From positions 2,418,001 through 2,482,000 of the forward strand of contig OZ244118.1 in the NCBI GenBank assembly GCA_965215765.1: a stretch of DNA of 64,000 bases. The letters are read 5' to 3'. This DNA is from G965212025 sp965215765 (GTDB taxonomy: Bacteria; Pseudomonadota; Gammaproteobacteria; Poriferisulfidales; Oxydemutatoraceae). Positions 33,207 to 44,351 of the stretch are shown in pieces. Every line of letters begins with the position of its first letter. Positions within the stretch are counted from its first letter, which is position 1. Both the position numbers and the translations under genes were made by a program. The notes beneath the pieces are model-generated. The model was not told the DNA's origin. It made no database searches and saw only the letters and a list, made by a program, of their open reading frames with translations.

Positions 33207-35906
33207 TCAGCGAATCATACCGCCCAGGAATACCCTCAGGCGCAATTTCTTGACGTGATGCGGACCTGGTCTCGGCGTTGTCGGGATCTCGGGATCCCAG
33301 TTGATAAATTGACTCACTCCTGGCAGCTCAGCCACGCTGTCCCGAGGGAATGCCCGGACTTCGTACGCGACACCGCCCTGCAACCCCGTAAATTCCATCC
33401 TGACGGCTCCCCCGGGCGTCGGCATCGCAACAGACTGTTCCTCTATCAGTTCCCCGTATGAAAGCAGTTGTACCCGATACCCCAAGCCGAGCAATATTCC
33501 GTCAACCGGGGCTCCGAAATCAGCATGATCCGCAGTGCGTCCATAGCCATCATTCCCCGAATATTGCAAGTGTACCTGCACACGACCATTCGCCTTGTGC
33601 ATCAGCTGCATGGCCAATGTTCCCTCAAGAACGTCGAGCAAGGTAAATGCTGCTGTGCCCATCGCGCCCGTTCCGGCGCGGTTGACTGCCCGGAGCGAAT
33701 AGCGTATCTGCTCTCCTCCTGCGTGCTTCTTGCGCAGCTGCACCACGACATGGCCTGACAACACATAAGAAGTGGCGGTTCCCGAGACGGGGTGGCTTTT
33801 TCCGTCCACAAAAAGCTGGTAGCTGTCTATCGTCGCCCCGTTGCTGCTCGCCGCTTCCCAACTCAGGTTCACCCGATCTGCGGACTTCCACCTGGCTCGC
33901 AAGCCCGAAGGTCTGCCAGGCACCGCTATGGTGCTGAACGCGCTTCTGTTTTCGGATGCCTGGGCGGGCTCCCCGGTGCCAGCCCGGTTGCGTGCATAGA
34001 CCTGTAACGAATAGCTTCTCTTCGGCAGCAAGTCGGTGATCTCAATCTCGGTGTCAAAAGCACCTGCCGAGAAAAAGGTCTCGGTGCTGCGTCCTCCAGC
34101 ACTCACCACCACCACGTAGCCAAAACCGGAGCCTGCAACGCGATCAGAGGAAGACGCAAGCGCATCACCCGCCAGGGGAGCGCAATCGTCATGTCCCATG
34201 ATCATCAACACCAGGCGCGCAGTGGTTTGCCCGGGCACCAGCTCCGTTATCGTCGTCGCGCCCGGAAGACCGGGCAAATAGAAATGACCGACCGCCGGAT
34301 AGCCAGCGACATCTCCGCGCACAGCGCGAAGACGGTACGGGTGGGGGCAAGCCCCCTGGCTGTTTTTCCGAAACTCAGCCAGAAAATCTCCGTTGAAGTC
34401 AAAAGTCGGTGCTGTGACTTCCCGTATTGTTCCTGCCAGTTCAAGTTCGTACGAATCAACCGCTGGACTTCCCGCCGCCCAAGTAAAGCGCAGATGATCC
34501 GGAGATTCCCAGCTCACCGCCAAATCAACCGGTGCGGCAGGAATGTCGACAAGCGCGCGCAGCAAGGGCAACGTGCGGGTATTGCCAAAATGCCAGGCTC
34601 CCGGTTCCCAGCCGGCATAAGTCGTGGCACCTGCGCATCTTTGCCCCGCCGCAGTCGGGCAACGCAGCTGGGTCAGAGTGCGAGGTAAAGCACCTTCCGT
34701 CAAGCCACTGCCCACCAAAGATGCCTGTGCAGACACGGGTGCGTAACTGCGATCAATCACCGCATCCGGAGCAGAATAACCCGCCAGACTCCCGGTGCTG
34801 CCCGATTCCCCAACAACCCTGTTCGCTGCATAGCTGTCCTGTATGCGGCGGATATTGTTTCCGACCAGTCCCCCGATAGAGAAATGACCCCGCACCTCAC
34901 CGAGTGCATAGCTCGCATGGACAGAACCCGAGTTGATGCCCACCAGTCCGCCAACACGGCTATCTCCGCTGACCGACACGTCGGCATAGCTGTAGGCAAT
35001 GGTGCTTCCGCTGTAGCCGACCAGACCGCCGGCGCGCGAGCCGTCCACAGCGATGGCCGAACCTGTCGCGTAACAGTGCAAAATCGTGCTTCCCTGGCTA
35101 TAGCCAACCAGACCGCCAGCATTGTCCCGCCCTTCACCCGTGACGCGCACCGCCGCATCGGCACTGCTGTGCAAAATAGCGGCTCCCAGAGCCAGACCGG
35201 CCAGACCACCGGCAGACTCAAGCGCGCTTACTTGCGAAGCCCTCACCGTGCTGCCCACGACCCGACCTTTTGCTTTCACATAACCGACCAGACCGCCGAC
35301 GTATCTGCCCCCGCCAACCTCGGCACTGGCACCACTGTTGATCAACAATCCTCCGTTGCCACCCGCCAGCCCGCCAATGTTGAGCCCGGCTCTGTTGCCG
35401 GAAATCTGTGCGGACTTCACAACGCTGTTCATGACGGTTCCGTCGTTAAAGCCGACCAAGGCTCCGACGCTGTTTTTTCCTTTTACCCACGCATCAACGA
35501 GCACCACATCTTTGACGATCCCGTCTATTGCAACTCTGGAAAACAGGCCAACCGTATCCGTCTCCGGGCGGTTAATGTGCAGAGCAGAGATTTGCCGCCC
35601 TGCCCCGTCGAAAGTGCCTGAAAAAGGCTCTATCGGATGAAAACCGGCGCCGCCTGACCACTCCCGACTCGACCGGGCGTCAATATCTGCCACCTGCACA
35701 TAGTGAGCGTGCAGATCAGAGCGCACATCCTGCAGTTGGCACAACGTGCCAATTTGCCACGGGTTGTCGCCGCTGCCGTCACCCTGCGCACTTTTCAGAC
35801 CCTTGCCGGCGCATCCCGGAAAGCGGGTCACCGACCCGGATCGTTGACGGCGATCCGGTGCCCACCGTGTTATGGGCGAAGGCTTCCAGCCGATATGCAA
35901 AGGCAC
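33207..35906 (-). CDS. Giant protein paralogue B, C-terminal part (after frameshift)
   Basis: This frame continues paralogue B from about position 35832: it holds the module 4 opening (GDGSGDNPWQIGTLCQLQDVRSD), a GLUG tract, the cap TYAGWEPGAWHFGNTRTLP, two fibronectin-III-like domains and the basic tail ending FLGGMIR. The first 25 residues of the open frame (MPLHIGWKPS...) are out of frame with the family and are not real. It has no signal peptide of its own, so unless a frameshift restores it, this part is not exported. Confidence 0.75.
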   Translation of the reverse strand: MPLHIGWKPSPITRWAPDRRQRSGSVTRFPGCAGKGLKSAQGDGSGDNPWQIGTLCQLQDVRSDLHAHYVQVADIDARSSREWSGGAGFHPIEPFSGTFDGAGRQISALHINRPETDTVGLFSRVAIDGIVKDVVLVDAWVKGKNSVGALVGFNDGTVMNSVVKSAQISGNRAGLNIGGLAGGNGGLLINSGASAEVGGGRYVGGLVGYVKAKGRVVGSTVRASQVSALESAGGLAGLALGAAILHSSADAAVRVTGEGRDNAGGLVGYSQGSTILHCYATGSAIAVDGSRAGGLVGYSGSTIAYSYADVSVSGDSRVGGLVGINSGSVHASYALGEVRGHFSIGGLVGNNIRRIQDSYAANRVVGESGSTGSLAGYSAPDAVIDRSYAPVSAQASLVGSGLTEGALPRTLTQLRCPTAAGQRCAGATTYAGWEPGAWHFGNTRTLPLLRALVDIPAAPVDLAVSWESPDHLRFTWAAGSPAVDSYELELAGTIREVTAPTFDFNGDFLAEFRKNSQGACPHPYRLRAVRGDVAGYPAVGHFYLPGLPGATTITELVPGQTTARLVLMIMGHDDCAPLAGDALASSSDRVAGSGFGYVVVVSAGGRSTETFFSAGAFDTEIEITDLLPKRSYSLQVYARNRAGTGEPAQASENRSAFSTIAVPGRPSGLRARWKSADRVNLSWEAASSNGATIDSYQLFVDGKSHPVSGTATSYVLSGHVVVQLRKKHAGGEQIRYSLRAVNRAGTGAMGTAAFTLLDVLEGTLAMQLMHKANGRVQVHLQYSGNDGYGRTADHADFGAPVDGILLGLGYRVQLLSYGELIEEQSVAMPTPGGAVRMEFTGLQGGVAYEVRAFPRDSVAELPGVSQFINWDPEIPTTPRPGPHHVKKLRLRVFLGGMIR

Positions 35907-38900
35907 TTTTAAGCTCCGTAAATTCCATTGTGACCGGGCTCAGAGGACTCCCCAGCGGAATGTCGCGTTCTTCAACCAGCTCCCCGGACGCATACAGATG
36001 TATCCGGTAAGCCAGGTGCAAAGCCATGGCTTCCGCTGACGTTGCGTAATCAGCGTCACCCGGTTTGCGACCGTAGCCGTCATTGGCCGGGGCTGTAAAA
36101 CTGAGTCTCAGCGTGGAGACCCCCGGCACCACGTGCATATCAGCCGGAGAACCAGGAACATCCAGCAGGCGCACGGAAACACGGGCAGCTTCGCCAACAC
36201 CATAAAGGTTGTAGCCACGAACCGTTAAAAAGAGCGTATTCCCGCCTTCATGACGGGCGCGCAGCTTCTGCAACCAGTCCGATCCTCCCACGTAGTACAA
36301 CGATGCGGTTTCCTCAGCAGCGATCGATGGAGCCTCAATCCGGTAAGCGATCAGTTCTTTGGTGTGAAGCGGAGGCTCCCAACGCAGCAACAAGGCAGAC
36401 GGGGATTTCCACTGCGCGAGCAGGCGCAAGGGTTTGCCAGGAGTCTCAAAGCCCTGCAGAACCGGCAGCGTCCTGTAATCTCCGAAGGACCAGATCTCGG
36501 CACTCCAGCCTGAGTATGTTGACCTTCCCGCACACGCCAGGCCGGGGGCGGTGGGACAACGCAGTTGCTGTAGCGTCCGCAAGGAGCCTGATCCCTGCCC
36601 GGCGTCATCTGCCACAAAAGGCATGCCGCCACCATTGGGGCCATTGACGCGAGGCAACGCTGCTGCGTAGCTGTCGGTAATGCCTTCCGAACTGCTGCCG
36701 GCAAAACTTCCGGACTGTCCGGCTCCGGACACCGAGCCTGCCGCATAGCTGCGGCTGACGGTGCCCTGATTGTTTGCCACAAGACCCGCGACCAGACCTT
36801 CCCCGGTCACAAAAGCTGTTGTGTAACTGTCAGTCACCGAGCCCCGGTTGTCTGCGACCAGACCACCCGCCCGAACTGCTCCTGACACCGAGCCTCCGGC
36901 ATAGCTTGTATCAATACTCCCGGTTACCAGATTTCTTCCGACCAGGCCACCCGCTACTTGGCCTCCCGGCTCTGCCGTCAGCTGTGCCGCGCTGCCGCTG
37001 ATCATGCCTGCGTTGATACCGACGAGTCCTCCCGCCACTTGCCCGCCAAAAAGTGAGCCCGTCACCCCGCTGTTCACGATCCTTCCTCCCTCGTTCCTGC
37101 CCGCCAGAGCACCCACGTTGACGCTTCCCCAAAGCTGTGCGTTCACCAGCACGACCTGCTGCAATAACCCGCCCCGAAGCTGCGCAAACATGCCGACATC
37201 TTCCAGCGCCTCAGAGCGCACCCTTAAATGGAAAATCTGATGACCGGCGCCATCAAGGGAACCGGAAAAATCAGCAATCGGCGCAAAGCCTTTTCCGGCT
37301 CGCCAGTCCCGGGATGGACCTGCCTCAATATCGCTTGCCAGCCGGTAGTGGGCTGCAGGAACAGAGCGAATGTCCTGCAATTGGCACAGCGTGGCAATCT
37401 GCCAGGGATTGTCCTCGCTGCCCGAACCGCCTGCCGATGCCAGGGCTTCCCCGTCGCACTGCCAGGGACGGGTAAATGCCGACAGGAAAAATGACGACCC
37501 TTCTCCAACATTGTTATAGGGCGTCGCCTCCACTTCATAGCGGCTATTGCTTGCCAGACCCGAAAATTCCACAACTGCGGATGTTTCGCCAGCTGTGTGC
37601 GCACGCTCCCGCTCCTGCACCAGTTCTCCCCCGGCGTACAACCGTACCCGGTAACCCAAACCTGAAGAAACCCCGACACTCGTATATCCGTAAGCCGGGT
37701 CTTCCGGTGATTGGCCGTAGCCGTCGTCAGCCGGAGCCATAAGAAACACCTGCAGCGAAAATGCCTGCGCCGATGCCCGAACGACCGTCAATTTGCCTGG
37801 GGCTCTCAGCAGTCTGATCACAACCGTCGTCGCTTCGCTCATGCCATGGCGGTTATATCCACGCACGCTGACTTGCAAGGTACTGTCCCTATATTCGGAA
37901 CGGAGGTTTTTCACCAGGTGCCTGCCGAGCGTAAAAGATGCGGATCCCGTTTCCAGGGAACGCCCTGCCACCTCCACCCAATAGCCGGCGTTCAGACTTC
38001 CTGTTTTCGCGGCTGTCCAGTTCAGTTCCAGATCACCTTCCAGGTTCCATCGCGCCTGCAGGCGTGAAGGGGGAGCAGGTGGCACTGCTTGCAGGGCGCG
38101 ATGGGTCGGGAGCGTCTGCTCGTCCCCGAAATACCAGATTTTGGTGCTCCAGCCGGAGTAACTGATTGCTCCCTGGCACGTGTCTCCCGGCAAAAGAGGA
38201 CACTGCAATTGCGCCAGCGTGCGGGAAAAATTGTTTTCTGTGGCGTCCTCTTCCCCGCTGCCCACGAGTTCCAGCGCGCTGCTGCCGACACCCGGCTCCA
38301 AGGCGTAATTCGCAACCATATCGGTGCCCACGGATTGCCCCACCAGCATGCCCGCCTGATTGTTCCCGTTAACCAGACCTGTCGCATAACTGTCCTCAAT
38401 ACTGATGTTTCTGTTGCGGAAGTGACCACTGTTTCCCGCCAGGCCGCCTACCTGCACATTCCCGCTGACCGAACCAGTCGCATAACTGTCGTCAATCGAG
38501 CCTCGACTGGTTCTTCCCACCAGCCCGCCTGCCTGCACATTCCCGCTGACCGCTCCGGTCGCATGGCTTCTGAGGATTGACCCTGAGTTGAGACCCACCA
38601 GACCTCCCACACGGTCCCCCGCGCCGATAACCATGCTGTCCGAGTAGCTGTCAACTATGGAATAGGGATGATCGTGCTGACCCACCAACCCGCCCACATC
38701 CTCTACCCCATTGACCGCTCCTGCCGAATAAGAGCCGCTTATAAAGCCATGGTTATAACCCGCCAGCCCGCCTACATATTGATGCCCGCTTACCGTTGAC
38801 TGCGCGTGGCAGTGGTAGATCGGAGCCACATTGAACCCCACCAGCCCACCAACACTGTTTGCGCCGCTCACACTTCCTCTCGCGTGCGAACTGCGTATCC

Positions 38901-41900
38901 TCGCGCCCCAGGCATTCCTGCCCACCAGTCCGCCTATCATGTTGCCGTGCCTCTGGAAATCAACCGTTCCGACAACGGTAGACTCCGAATGGCTGAGCTT
39001 GATTAAGCCATGATTCTCACCTGCCACTCCTCCCACACGATTCCGCCCGCCTATCAACCCAGTCACCGTGCTGCCCTTGATGCTTCCATTTGCCGCAACG
39101 CGTCCTGCCAGGGCTCCTGTTGCATTTCTGCCCCGCACCGTAACATTCACGAGTGCCAGCCTTTGCAGAGCACCACCGTTGAGCTTCCCGAACAGCCCGA
39201 CATGGTCTGCTTGCCCAGGATTGATCAAAAGACTCAGAATACTGTGACCACTCCCGTCCAGAGAGCCGGAAAAAGATTCAATCGGTGGAAAACCCTTTCC
39301 GTCTCGCCACTCGTGGCTTTGCTTCGCGTCTATATCGTTTGCCACCCGATAATCAGCTGCCGTGTCGTAACGTATTTCATGCAACTGGCAAAGTGTGCCG
39401 ATCTGCCAGGGGTCATCCTCGCTGCCAGAGCCCGCTGCCGTTATCACCGCTGCCCATGGACACGCGCCAACGTAGGTGAAAACCGGTGCTATCACCGTTG
39501 TTGAGCCTGCGCCCGTCTTGTTTCTGGCAAACATCCTGACTTCGTACCTGGAACCACCTTCCAGGCCTGAAAACTCCACTACGGTCGTGCTTGACCATTC
39601 CTGCTGTGTCACACGCCGCACTTCTTTCAACAGGCCTTTTGAAAACAGTTGCACGTGGTATGCGAGATCCAGCGCAACTCCGCCTGCCGGCTCCCCGTAC
39701 ACGTTGCTGCCCGGTGCGCGTCCGTAGCCATCATCAGCGGCTCCGGTAATGGTGACCTGTATTGTTGACAGCCCCGAAGCTGTCTGAGTCCCCACCTCCC
39801 CCGGAACTTTCATCAAATGGAAACTTCCCGACGCTGCATCTCCCGCAACGCCTCCTTTTACGCCGCGTATGGAATAGTGGATTTCACTGCCGCTGACGTA
39901 ATGCTCACGCAATTCAGCCATTAATGAGCCGCCAAGCGCGAAACGGGTTCCCTCGGTGTCTCGAATGATTCCGCCCACCTCCACCTCAAAAGAATTCACG
40001 GCAACTCCTTGATGCCACCCCCACTGCAGCGTCAATCCACCTCTCGAATTCCAGTTTGCACGGACTGCATGCGGGGCAACGGGAACATCCGTAACTGTCC
40101 GGAGCACGGGCAGCATGCGAGAGTTCCCGAAATACCAAATCCTCGTATCCCAACCCAGATACACACCAGCTGCCCGACAAAGATTGACGGGCAACATCGA
40201 GCACTTCATCTGCTCCACGGTGCGCAAATCACTGCCCTGTACTGCACCGTTATCCTCGCCCAGGAGGCTGTCCCCGTCGCCCAGCTTGCTGGCATAACTG
40301 CGGTCTATCGTGCCACCATTGACTCCGACCAGCCTGCCCGGCAAATCAGTTCCGCCTACAGCACCCGTGCTATAGGCACTTCTGACCAAGCCGCTGTTTT
40401 CGCCGACCAGTCCACCTGTCTGACTGTCTCCGGTCACTACGCCTCGTGCGTAACTGTTACCAATGCTTCCCCAGTTTTCGCCGACCAGACCCCCAACCTG
40501 GTTCTTTCCAGTCACACGTGCGTTCACGTTTGTATGGCTGTTCACGATGCTGGCGTTGCCCCCGTTCACACCCACCAGACCACCTGCCTGACTGCCTCCG
40601 GACACCGGGCCTTGTGCGTAGCTGTCACTGATGCTTCCCTTGTTATCGCCGACCAGACCACCTGCCTGACTGCCTCCGGACACCAGGCCTTGTGCGTAGC
40701 TGTCACTGATGCTTCCCTTGTTATCGCCCACCAGACCCCCAACCTGGTTCTTTCCAGTCACACGTACTCGCCCGTTTGTATAGCTATTCACGATCCTGGC
40801 GTTGCCCTCGCTCACACCCACCAGACCACCCACCTGACTGTCTCCGGACACTACGCTTTGCGCGTGGCTGTTGCTGATGCTTCCCCAGTTTTCGCCGACC
40901 AGACCCCCGACCTGGTTCTTTCCACGTACTTGCCCCTTGCTGTGGCTACTCACGATGCTGGCGTTTTTCAGGTTCATACCTACCAGACCGCCTACCTGAC
41001 TGTCTCCGGACACCGTGCTCCACGTGTAGCTGTCACTGATGCTTCCCCAGTTTTCGCCGACCAGACCCCCGACCTTGTTCTTTCCACGTACTTGCCTAAG
41101 TGCATGGCTACTCACGATCCTGGCTTCGTTCACACCCACCAAGCCCCCAATCCCGGGGGCTGCTCCGACAACATAGCTCTCCGTGTAGCTGCCACTGATG
41201 GTGCCGCCAAGGTGCCAACCCACCAGACCACCCACGTAGCCCCTCCCTGAGGCATGAGTCCCGGTCACATCTCCAGTCGCATCGCTGGAAGTGACCGAAC
41301 CCCTGTTTTTGCCCACCAGACCTCCGACTTGATTGCCTCCTGTTACTGCACCCCTCGCATGACTGCCCACAATCGTGCCACCGTCATTCTGACCCACCAG
41401 ACCGCCGGAAACCCATGTGTTGCGAGAATTCTTCCCAACCCTTACCGTCGACGTGCTGTTACGAATGACACCGCCCCGATTCAGGCCAACCAGCCCACCG
41501 ATGGTTTTGCCCCCGTCAACCTTGCCATCAACCATGCTGCCCTCAATCGTCCCCCGATCGTTCAGCCCAACCAGAGAACCGACATTCACTCCGCCGTTCG
41601 TCGAAAAATTCACCAGCTTCACGCGCTTCAGCAAGCCACCCTGCAACTCGCCAAACAACCCTGTGTTCTCGAATTCTCCGGCTGTTGCACTGACCTTCAA
41701 ATTGGAAATTTTGTAACCGTTGCCATCATAGGTGCCAGAAAAACCCTTGATCGGTGCAAAACCGTCTTTCCAGCCATGCGTCATCGTCGTTGCGTCTATA
41801 TCCTTGATCTGGACGTAGTGCGACTGAGGCGATGCTTCCATGTCGCGCAAATGGCACAGGTTTTCTACCTGGTAGGGATCAGTTTCAGTTCCGGAACCTG

Positions 41901-43464
41901 CCATGGCCTGCGAACTTATAGCGCACGCCTGATCTGGATCCATGTAGGGAAATTGGCTGCCGTTGTAATAGGTGTCTCCGTAATTGAGAATGTTGAAGGC
42001 TCTTTCGTCCGTGTAAATCCCTCCCATCCCATAATAAAATGAGGTGCAATCCCGACCCTCCTCGCCCGGATGGGCATTTAGAACCCCTATCATCATGCCG
42101 GTCTTTTTATAAAATGCGGATGAGCCGGACGCTCCAAACGTAGGAGAGATGCCCTTATACGTTAAATCCAAAAACCAGCAAATCGCTCCTTCGCAGAAAG
42201 GCGGGCCGCCTCTCTTACCGCCGACGCTCCCGAGTGAATCGGTCGCTGCCACTGCACTTTCAAACTCACCCAGCTGCTGAGGCTTGGAGCCAGAGTGGTG
42301 TACGGAGAAACCACTGAAAGTATCGGTAGTGCGGGTCATCCACTCCAGCAATTTATAATCTCCGTGCCCGATAAACCGTCCAGTAAGACGCACAATCGCC
42401 CAATCTCCACCCTCATCTCCCGGCACTCTTGCCTTTCCTGCCACGTATCTCACACCAAAGGCGTATGAATCACCAGGAAGACCGATGAAGAATGGCAAAA
42501 ACGGTTTGTCCACAGTGTTAGCGTACGCTTCAGGGAAAAGGTGAAACGCTGTCAGAATGTAGGGGGCTCCATCACCTGACTTGTTCTTTATAAAACTCCC
42601 AGTCCCGCAGCCAGCATCTCCGCCAAAATAGCGGCACATGCTTACGACACCTTTGGTCACATCCCGCACGTAAGCCGGGCTGTCGCTGTTTACATAGTTA
42701 TTGTTACCGGAAACAAATTCGTTGATGTTTGCGCGCTCGCAACTGTCGGCTTGTCTCCGAGGTGCCAGGTTCCTGACTCCCTCTCCGTATAAAACTCCGT
42801 TGTTATCCTTAAATGTGTGGCTCACTTTTTCGACCGAAAAAGGAAAATCGCCTGGCTCCAGGTGGTAACTGTCCGGAACCCAAAACTCTATGACAACGGT
42901 ATCACCAGACACCGGGAACGCCACAAAGCTGCCATCATTACGTGACAAGCCACGTCCCGTGTACTCTACGACCTCTTCATTGCTGTCTCCGGCGAAGGCA
43001 TAGACATTCACCGACATGCCCGGGTCGAGGGGAAACCCAGAAAAATGCAACCACAGCTGCAGGGCAGACGGAGAGCGAATCTGCGCCTGCCAGACATCAA
43101 GACCGTCTTCCTGTTTGACCAGTGCCCAGTTGGAACGCCTTAAATGGACGTCCCGGGCAAAGCTGGTGTAGTTGATCGTTGTCTCACGGAGCAGTTCACG
43201 AATTTGCTCTTGTTCCCGGGTACTGAAAGGCCCCAAGTCCAGTTGCTGTGCGCGGGCAGGATACAGAGTTCGAGTGGCTTCCCGGGCATTCCTCCCCTCC
43301 GAAAAGGGATAGGACGCATAGCCTTGATCTGCCAGAGATTCCTGATCCTGGCCGAAAACAAGAGAGCTCGACGTGATGATAGATACACCCACGAACAGCC
43401 ACTTCAGCCAACCATGGCTGCCGGAAATCTGCGTATCCGAAAATCTGAAACCTGCTTCTTTCAT
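35779..43464 (-). CDS. Giant protein paralogue B, N-terminal part (frameshifted)
   Basis: This has 2561 residues with signal peptide, pro-region, protease domain with the His/Asp/Ser triad conserved (LTAFH, GGDWAIV, GASGS), and modules 1 to 3. Near 35832, where paralogues A, C and D have one base fewer, the frame shifts and the protein ends after 18 unrelated residues (VGDPLSGMRRQGSEKCAG). If real, B secretes a shorter protein without module 4 and the basic tail. Its first 70 codons are the template for four upstream truncated copies. The reassembled gene would encode about 3418 residues, roughly three GLUG units fewer than A. Confidence 0.85.
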   Translation of the reverse strand: MKEAGFRFSDTQISGSHGWLKWLFVGVSIITSSSLVFGQDQESLADQGYASYPFSEGRNAREATRTLYPARAQQLDLGPFSTREQEQIRELLRETTINYTSFARDVHLRRSNWALVKQEDGLDVWQAQIRSPSALQLWLHFSGFPLDPGMSVNVYAFAGDSNEEVVEYTGRGLSRNDGSFVAFPVSGDTVVIEFWVPDSYHLEPGDFPFSVEKVSHTFKDNNGVLYGEGVRNLAPRRQADSCERANINEFVSGNNNYVNSDSPAYVRDVTKGVVSMCRYFGGDAGCGTGSFIKNKSGDGAPYILTAFHLFPEAYANTVDKPFLPFFIGLPGDSYAFGVRYVAGKARVPGDEGGDWAIVRLTGRFIGHGDYKLLEWMTRTTDTFSGFSVHHSGSKPQQLGEFESAVAATDSLGSVGGKRGGPPFCEGAICWFLDLTYKGISPTFGASGSSAFYKKTGMMIGVLNAHPGEEGRDCTSFYYGMGGIYTDERAFNILNYGDTYYNGSQFPYMDPDQACAISSQAMAGSGTETDPYQVENLCHLRDMEASPQSHYVQIKDIDATTMTHGWKDGFAPIKGFSGTYDGNGYKISNLKVSATAGEFENTGLFGELQGGLLKRVKLVNFSTNGGVNVGSLVGLNDRGTIEGSMVDGKVDGGKTIGGLVGLNRGGVIRNSTSTVRVGKNSRNTWVSGGLVGQNDGGTIVGSHARGAVTGGNQVGGLVGKNRGSVTSSDATGDVTGTHASGRGYVGGLVGWHLGGTISGSYTESYVVGAAPGIGGLVGVNEARIVSSHALRQVRGKNKVGGLVGENWGSISDSYTWSTVSGDSQVGGLVGMNLKNASIVSSHSKGQVRGKNQVGGLVGENWGSISNSHAQSVVSGDSQVGGLVGVSEGNARIVNSYTNGRVRVTGKNQVGGLVGDNKGSISDSYAQGLVSGGSQAGGLVGDNKGSISDSYAQGPVSGGSQAGGLVGVNGGNASIVNSHTNVNARVTGKNQVGGLVGENWGSIGNSYARGVVTGDSQTGGLVGENSGLVRSAYSTGAVGGTDLPGRLVGVNGGTIDRSYASKLGDGDSLLGEDNGAVQGSDLRTVEQMKCSMLPVNLCRAAGVYLGWDTRIWYFGNSRMLPVLRTVTDVPVAPHAVRANWNSRGGLTLQWGWHQGVAVNSFEVEVGGIIRDTEGTRFALGGSLMAELREHYVSGSEIHYSIRGVKGGVAGDAASGSFHLMKVPGEVGTQTASGLSTIQVTITGAADDGYGRAPGSNVYGEPAGGVALDLAYHVQLFSKGLLKEVRRVTQQEWSSTTVVEFSGLEGGSRYEVRMFARNKTGAGSTTVIAPVFTYVGACPWAAVITAAGSGSEDDPWQIGTLCQLHEIRYDTAADYRVANDIDAKQSHEWRDGKGFPPIESFSGSLDGSGHSILSLLINPGQADHVGLFGKLNGGALQRLALVNVTVRGRNATGALAGRVAANGSIKGSTVTGLIGGRNRVGGVAGENHGLIKLSHSESTVVGTVDFQRHGNMIGGLVGRNAWGARIRSSHARGSVSGANSVGGLVGFNVAPIYHCHAQSTVSGHQYVGGLAGYNHGFISGSYSAGAVNGVEDVGGLVGQHDHPYSIVDSYSDSMVIGAGDRVGGLVGLNSGSILRSHATGAVSGNVQAGGLVGRTSRGSIDDSYATGSVSGNVQVGGLAGNSGHFRNRNISIEDSYATGLVNGNNQAGMLVGQSVGTDMVANYALEPGVGSSALELVGSGEEDATENNFSRTLAQLQCPLLPGDTCQGAISYSGWSTKIWYFGDEQTLPTHRALQAVPPAPPSRLQARWNLEGDLELNWTAAKTGSLNAGYWVEVAGRSLETGSASFTLGRHLVKNLRSEYRDSTLQVSVRGYNRHGMSEATTVVIRLLRAPGKLTVVRASAQAFSLQVFLMAPADDGYGQSPEDPAYGYTSVGVSSGLGYRVRLYAGGELVQERERAHTAGETSAVVEFSGLASNSRYEVEATPYNNVGEGSSFFLSAFTRPWQCDGEALASAGGSGSEDNPWQIATLCQLQDIRSVPAAHYRLASDIEAGPSRDWRAGKGFAPIADFSGSLDGAGHQIFHLRVRSEALEDVGMFAQLRGGLLQQVVLVNAQLWGSVNVGALAGRNEGGRIVNSGVTGSLFGGQVAGGLVGINAGMISGSAAQLTAEPGGQVAGGLVGRNLVTGSIDTSYAGGSVSGAVRAGGLVADNRGSVTDSYTTAFVTGEGLVAGLVANNQGTVSRSYAAGSVSGAGQSGSFAGSSSEGITDSYAAALPRVNGPNGGGMPFVADDAGQGSGSLRTLQQLRCPTAPGLACAGRSTYSGWSAEIWSFGDYRTLPVLQGFETPGKPLRLLAQWKSPSALLLRWEPPLHTKELIAYRIEAPSIAAEETASLYYVGGSDWLQKLRARHEGGNTLFLTVRGYNLYGVGEAARVSVRLLDVPGSPADMHVVPGVSTLRLSFTAPANDGYGRKPGDADYATSAEAMALHLAYRIHLYASGELVEERDIPLGSPLSPVTMEFTELKSAFAYRLEAFAHNTVGTGSPSTIRVGDPLSGMRRQGSEKCAG

Positions 43465-43597
43465 TGTGAGTGCTTACGAGCCATGCGGGCAGAGAAAAGA
43501 GAGCCTGGCCATCCTGAGACATAAAATTCCCTGCACCACATTCGCTATCTGTTCTTCATGGCTACGCACTGAGCGATCCTCTGGCTCTGACCTTCAC

Positions 43598-43840
43598 TCA
43601 CTCTCTGATGTCCCAGTACGGCTGTACGCGGTCAGGATACAGAGTTCGAGTGGCTTCCCGGGCATTCCTCCCCTCCGAAAAGGGATAGGACGCATAGCCT
43701 TGTTCTGCCAGAGACTCCTGATCCTGGCCGAAAACGAGTGAGCTTGACGTGATGATGGTTACACCCACGAGTAGCCACTTCCGCCAACCATGGCTGCCGG
43801 AAATCTGTGTATCCGGAAATCTGAAATCTGCTTTTTTCAT
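43598..43840 (-). other. Truncated secretory mini-ORF, B array copy 1
   Basis: 80 codons: the giant protein's signal peptide and pro-region start, up to RTLYP, then DRVQPYWDIRE read from leader sequence and a stop. If made, a mature peptide of about 40 residues would be secreted. Confidence 0.6.
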
Positions 43841-43974
43841 TGTGAATGCCTACGAGCCATGCAGGCGGAGAAAAGAGAGCCTGACCACCCTGAGACATAA
43901 AATTCCCTGCACCACATTCGCTATCTGTTCTCCATGGCTGACGCACTGAGCGATCCTCTGGCTCTGACCTTCAC

Positions 43975-44217
43975 TCACTCTCTGATGTCCCAGCACGGCT
44001 GTACGCAGGCAGGATACAGAGTTCGAGTGACTTCCCGGGCATTCCTCCCCTCAAAAAAGGGATGGGACGCGAAGCCTTGTTCTGCCAGAGATTCCTGATC
44101 TTGGCCGACAGCAAACGCGCTTGACGTGATGATGGTTACACCCACGAGCAGCCACTTCAGCCAACCATGGCTGCCGGAAATCTGCGCGTCCGGAAATCTG
44201 AAACCTGCTTCCTTCAT
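43975..44217 (-). other. Truncated secretory mini-ORF, B array copy 2
   Basis: 80 codons, ending ACVQPCWDIRE. It differs from its neighbours in the signal-peptide core (TSSAFAVGQD), the only copy with this variant. Confidence 0.6.
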
Positions 44218-44351
44218 TGTGAATGCCTACGAGCCATGCGGGCGGAGAAAAGAGAGCCTGACCACCCTGAGACATAAAATTCCCTGCACCACATTCGCTA
44301 TCTGTTCTCCATGGCTGACGCACTGAGCGATCCTCTGGCTCTGACCTTCAC

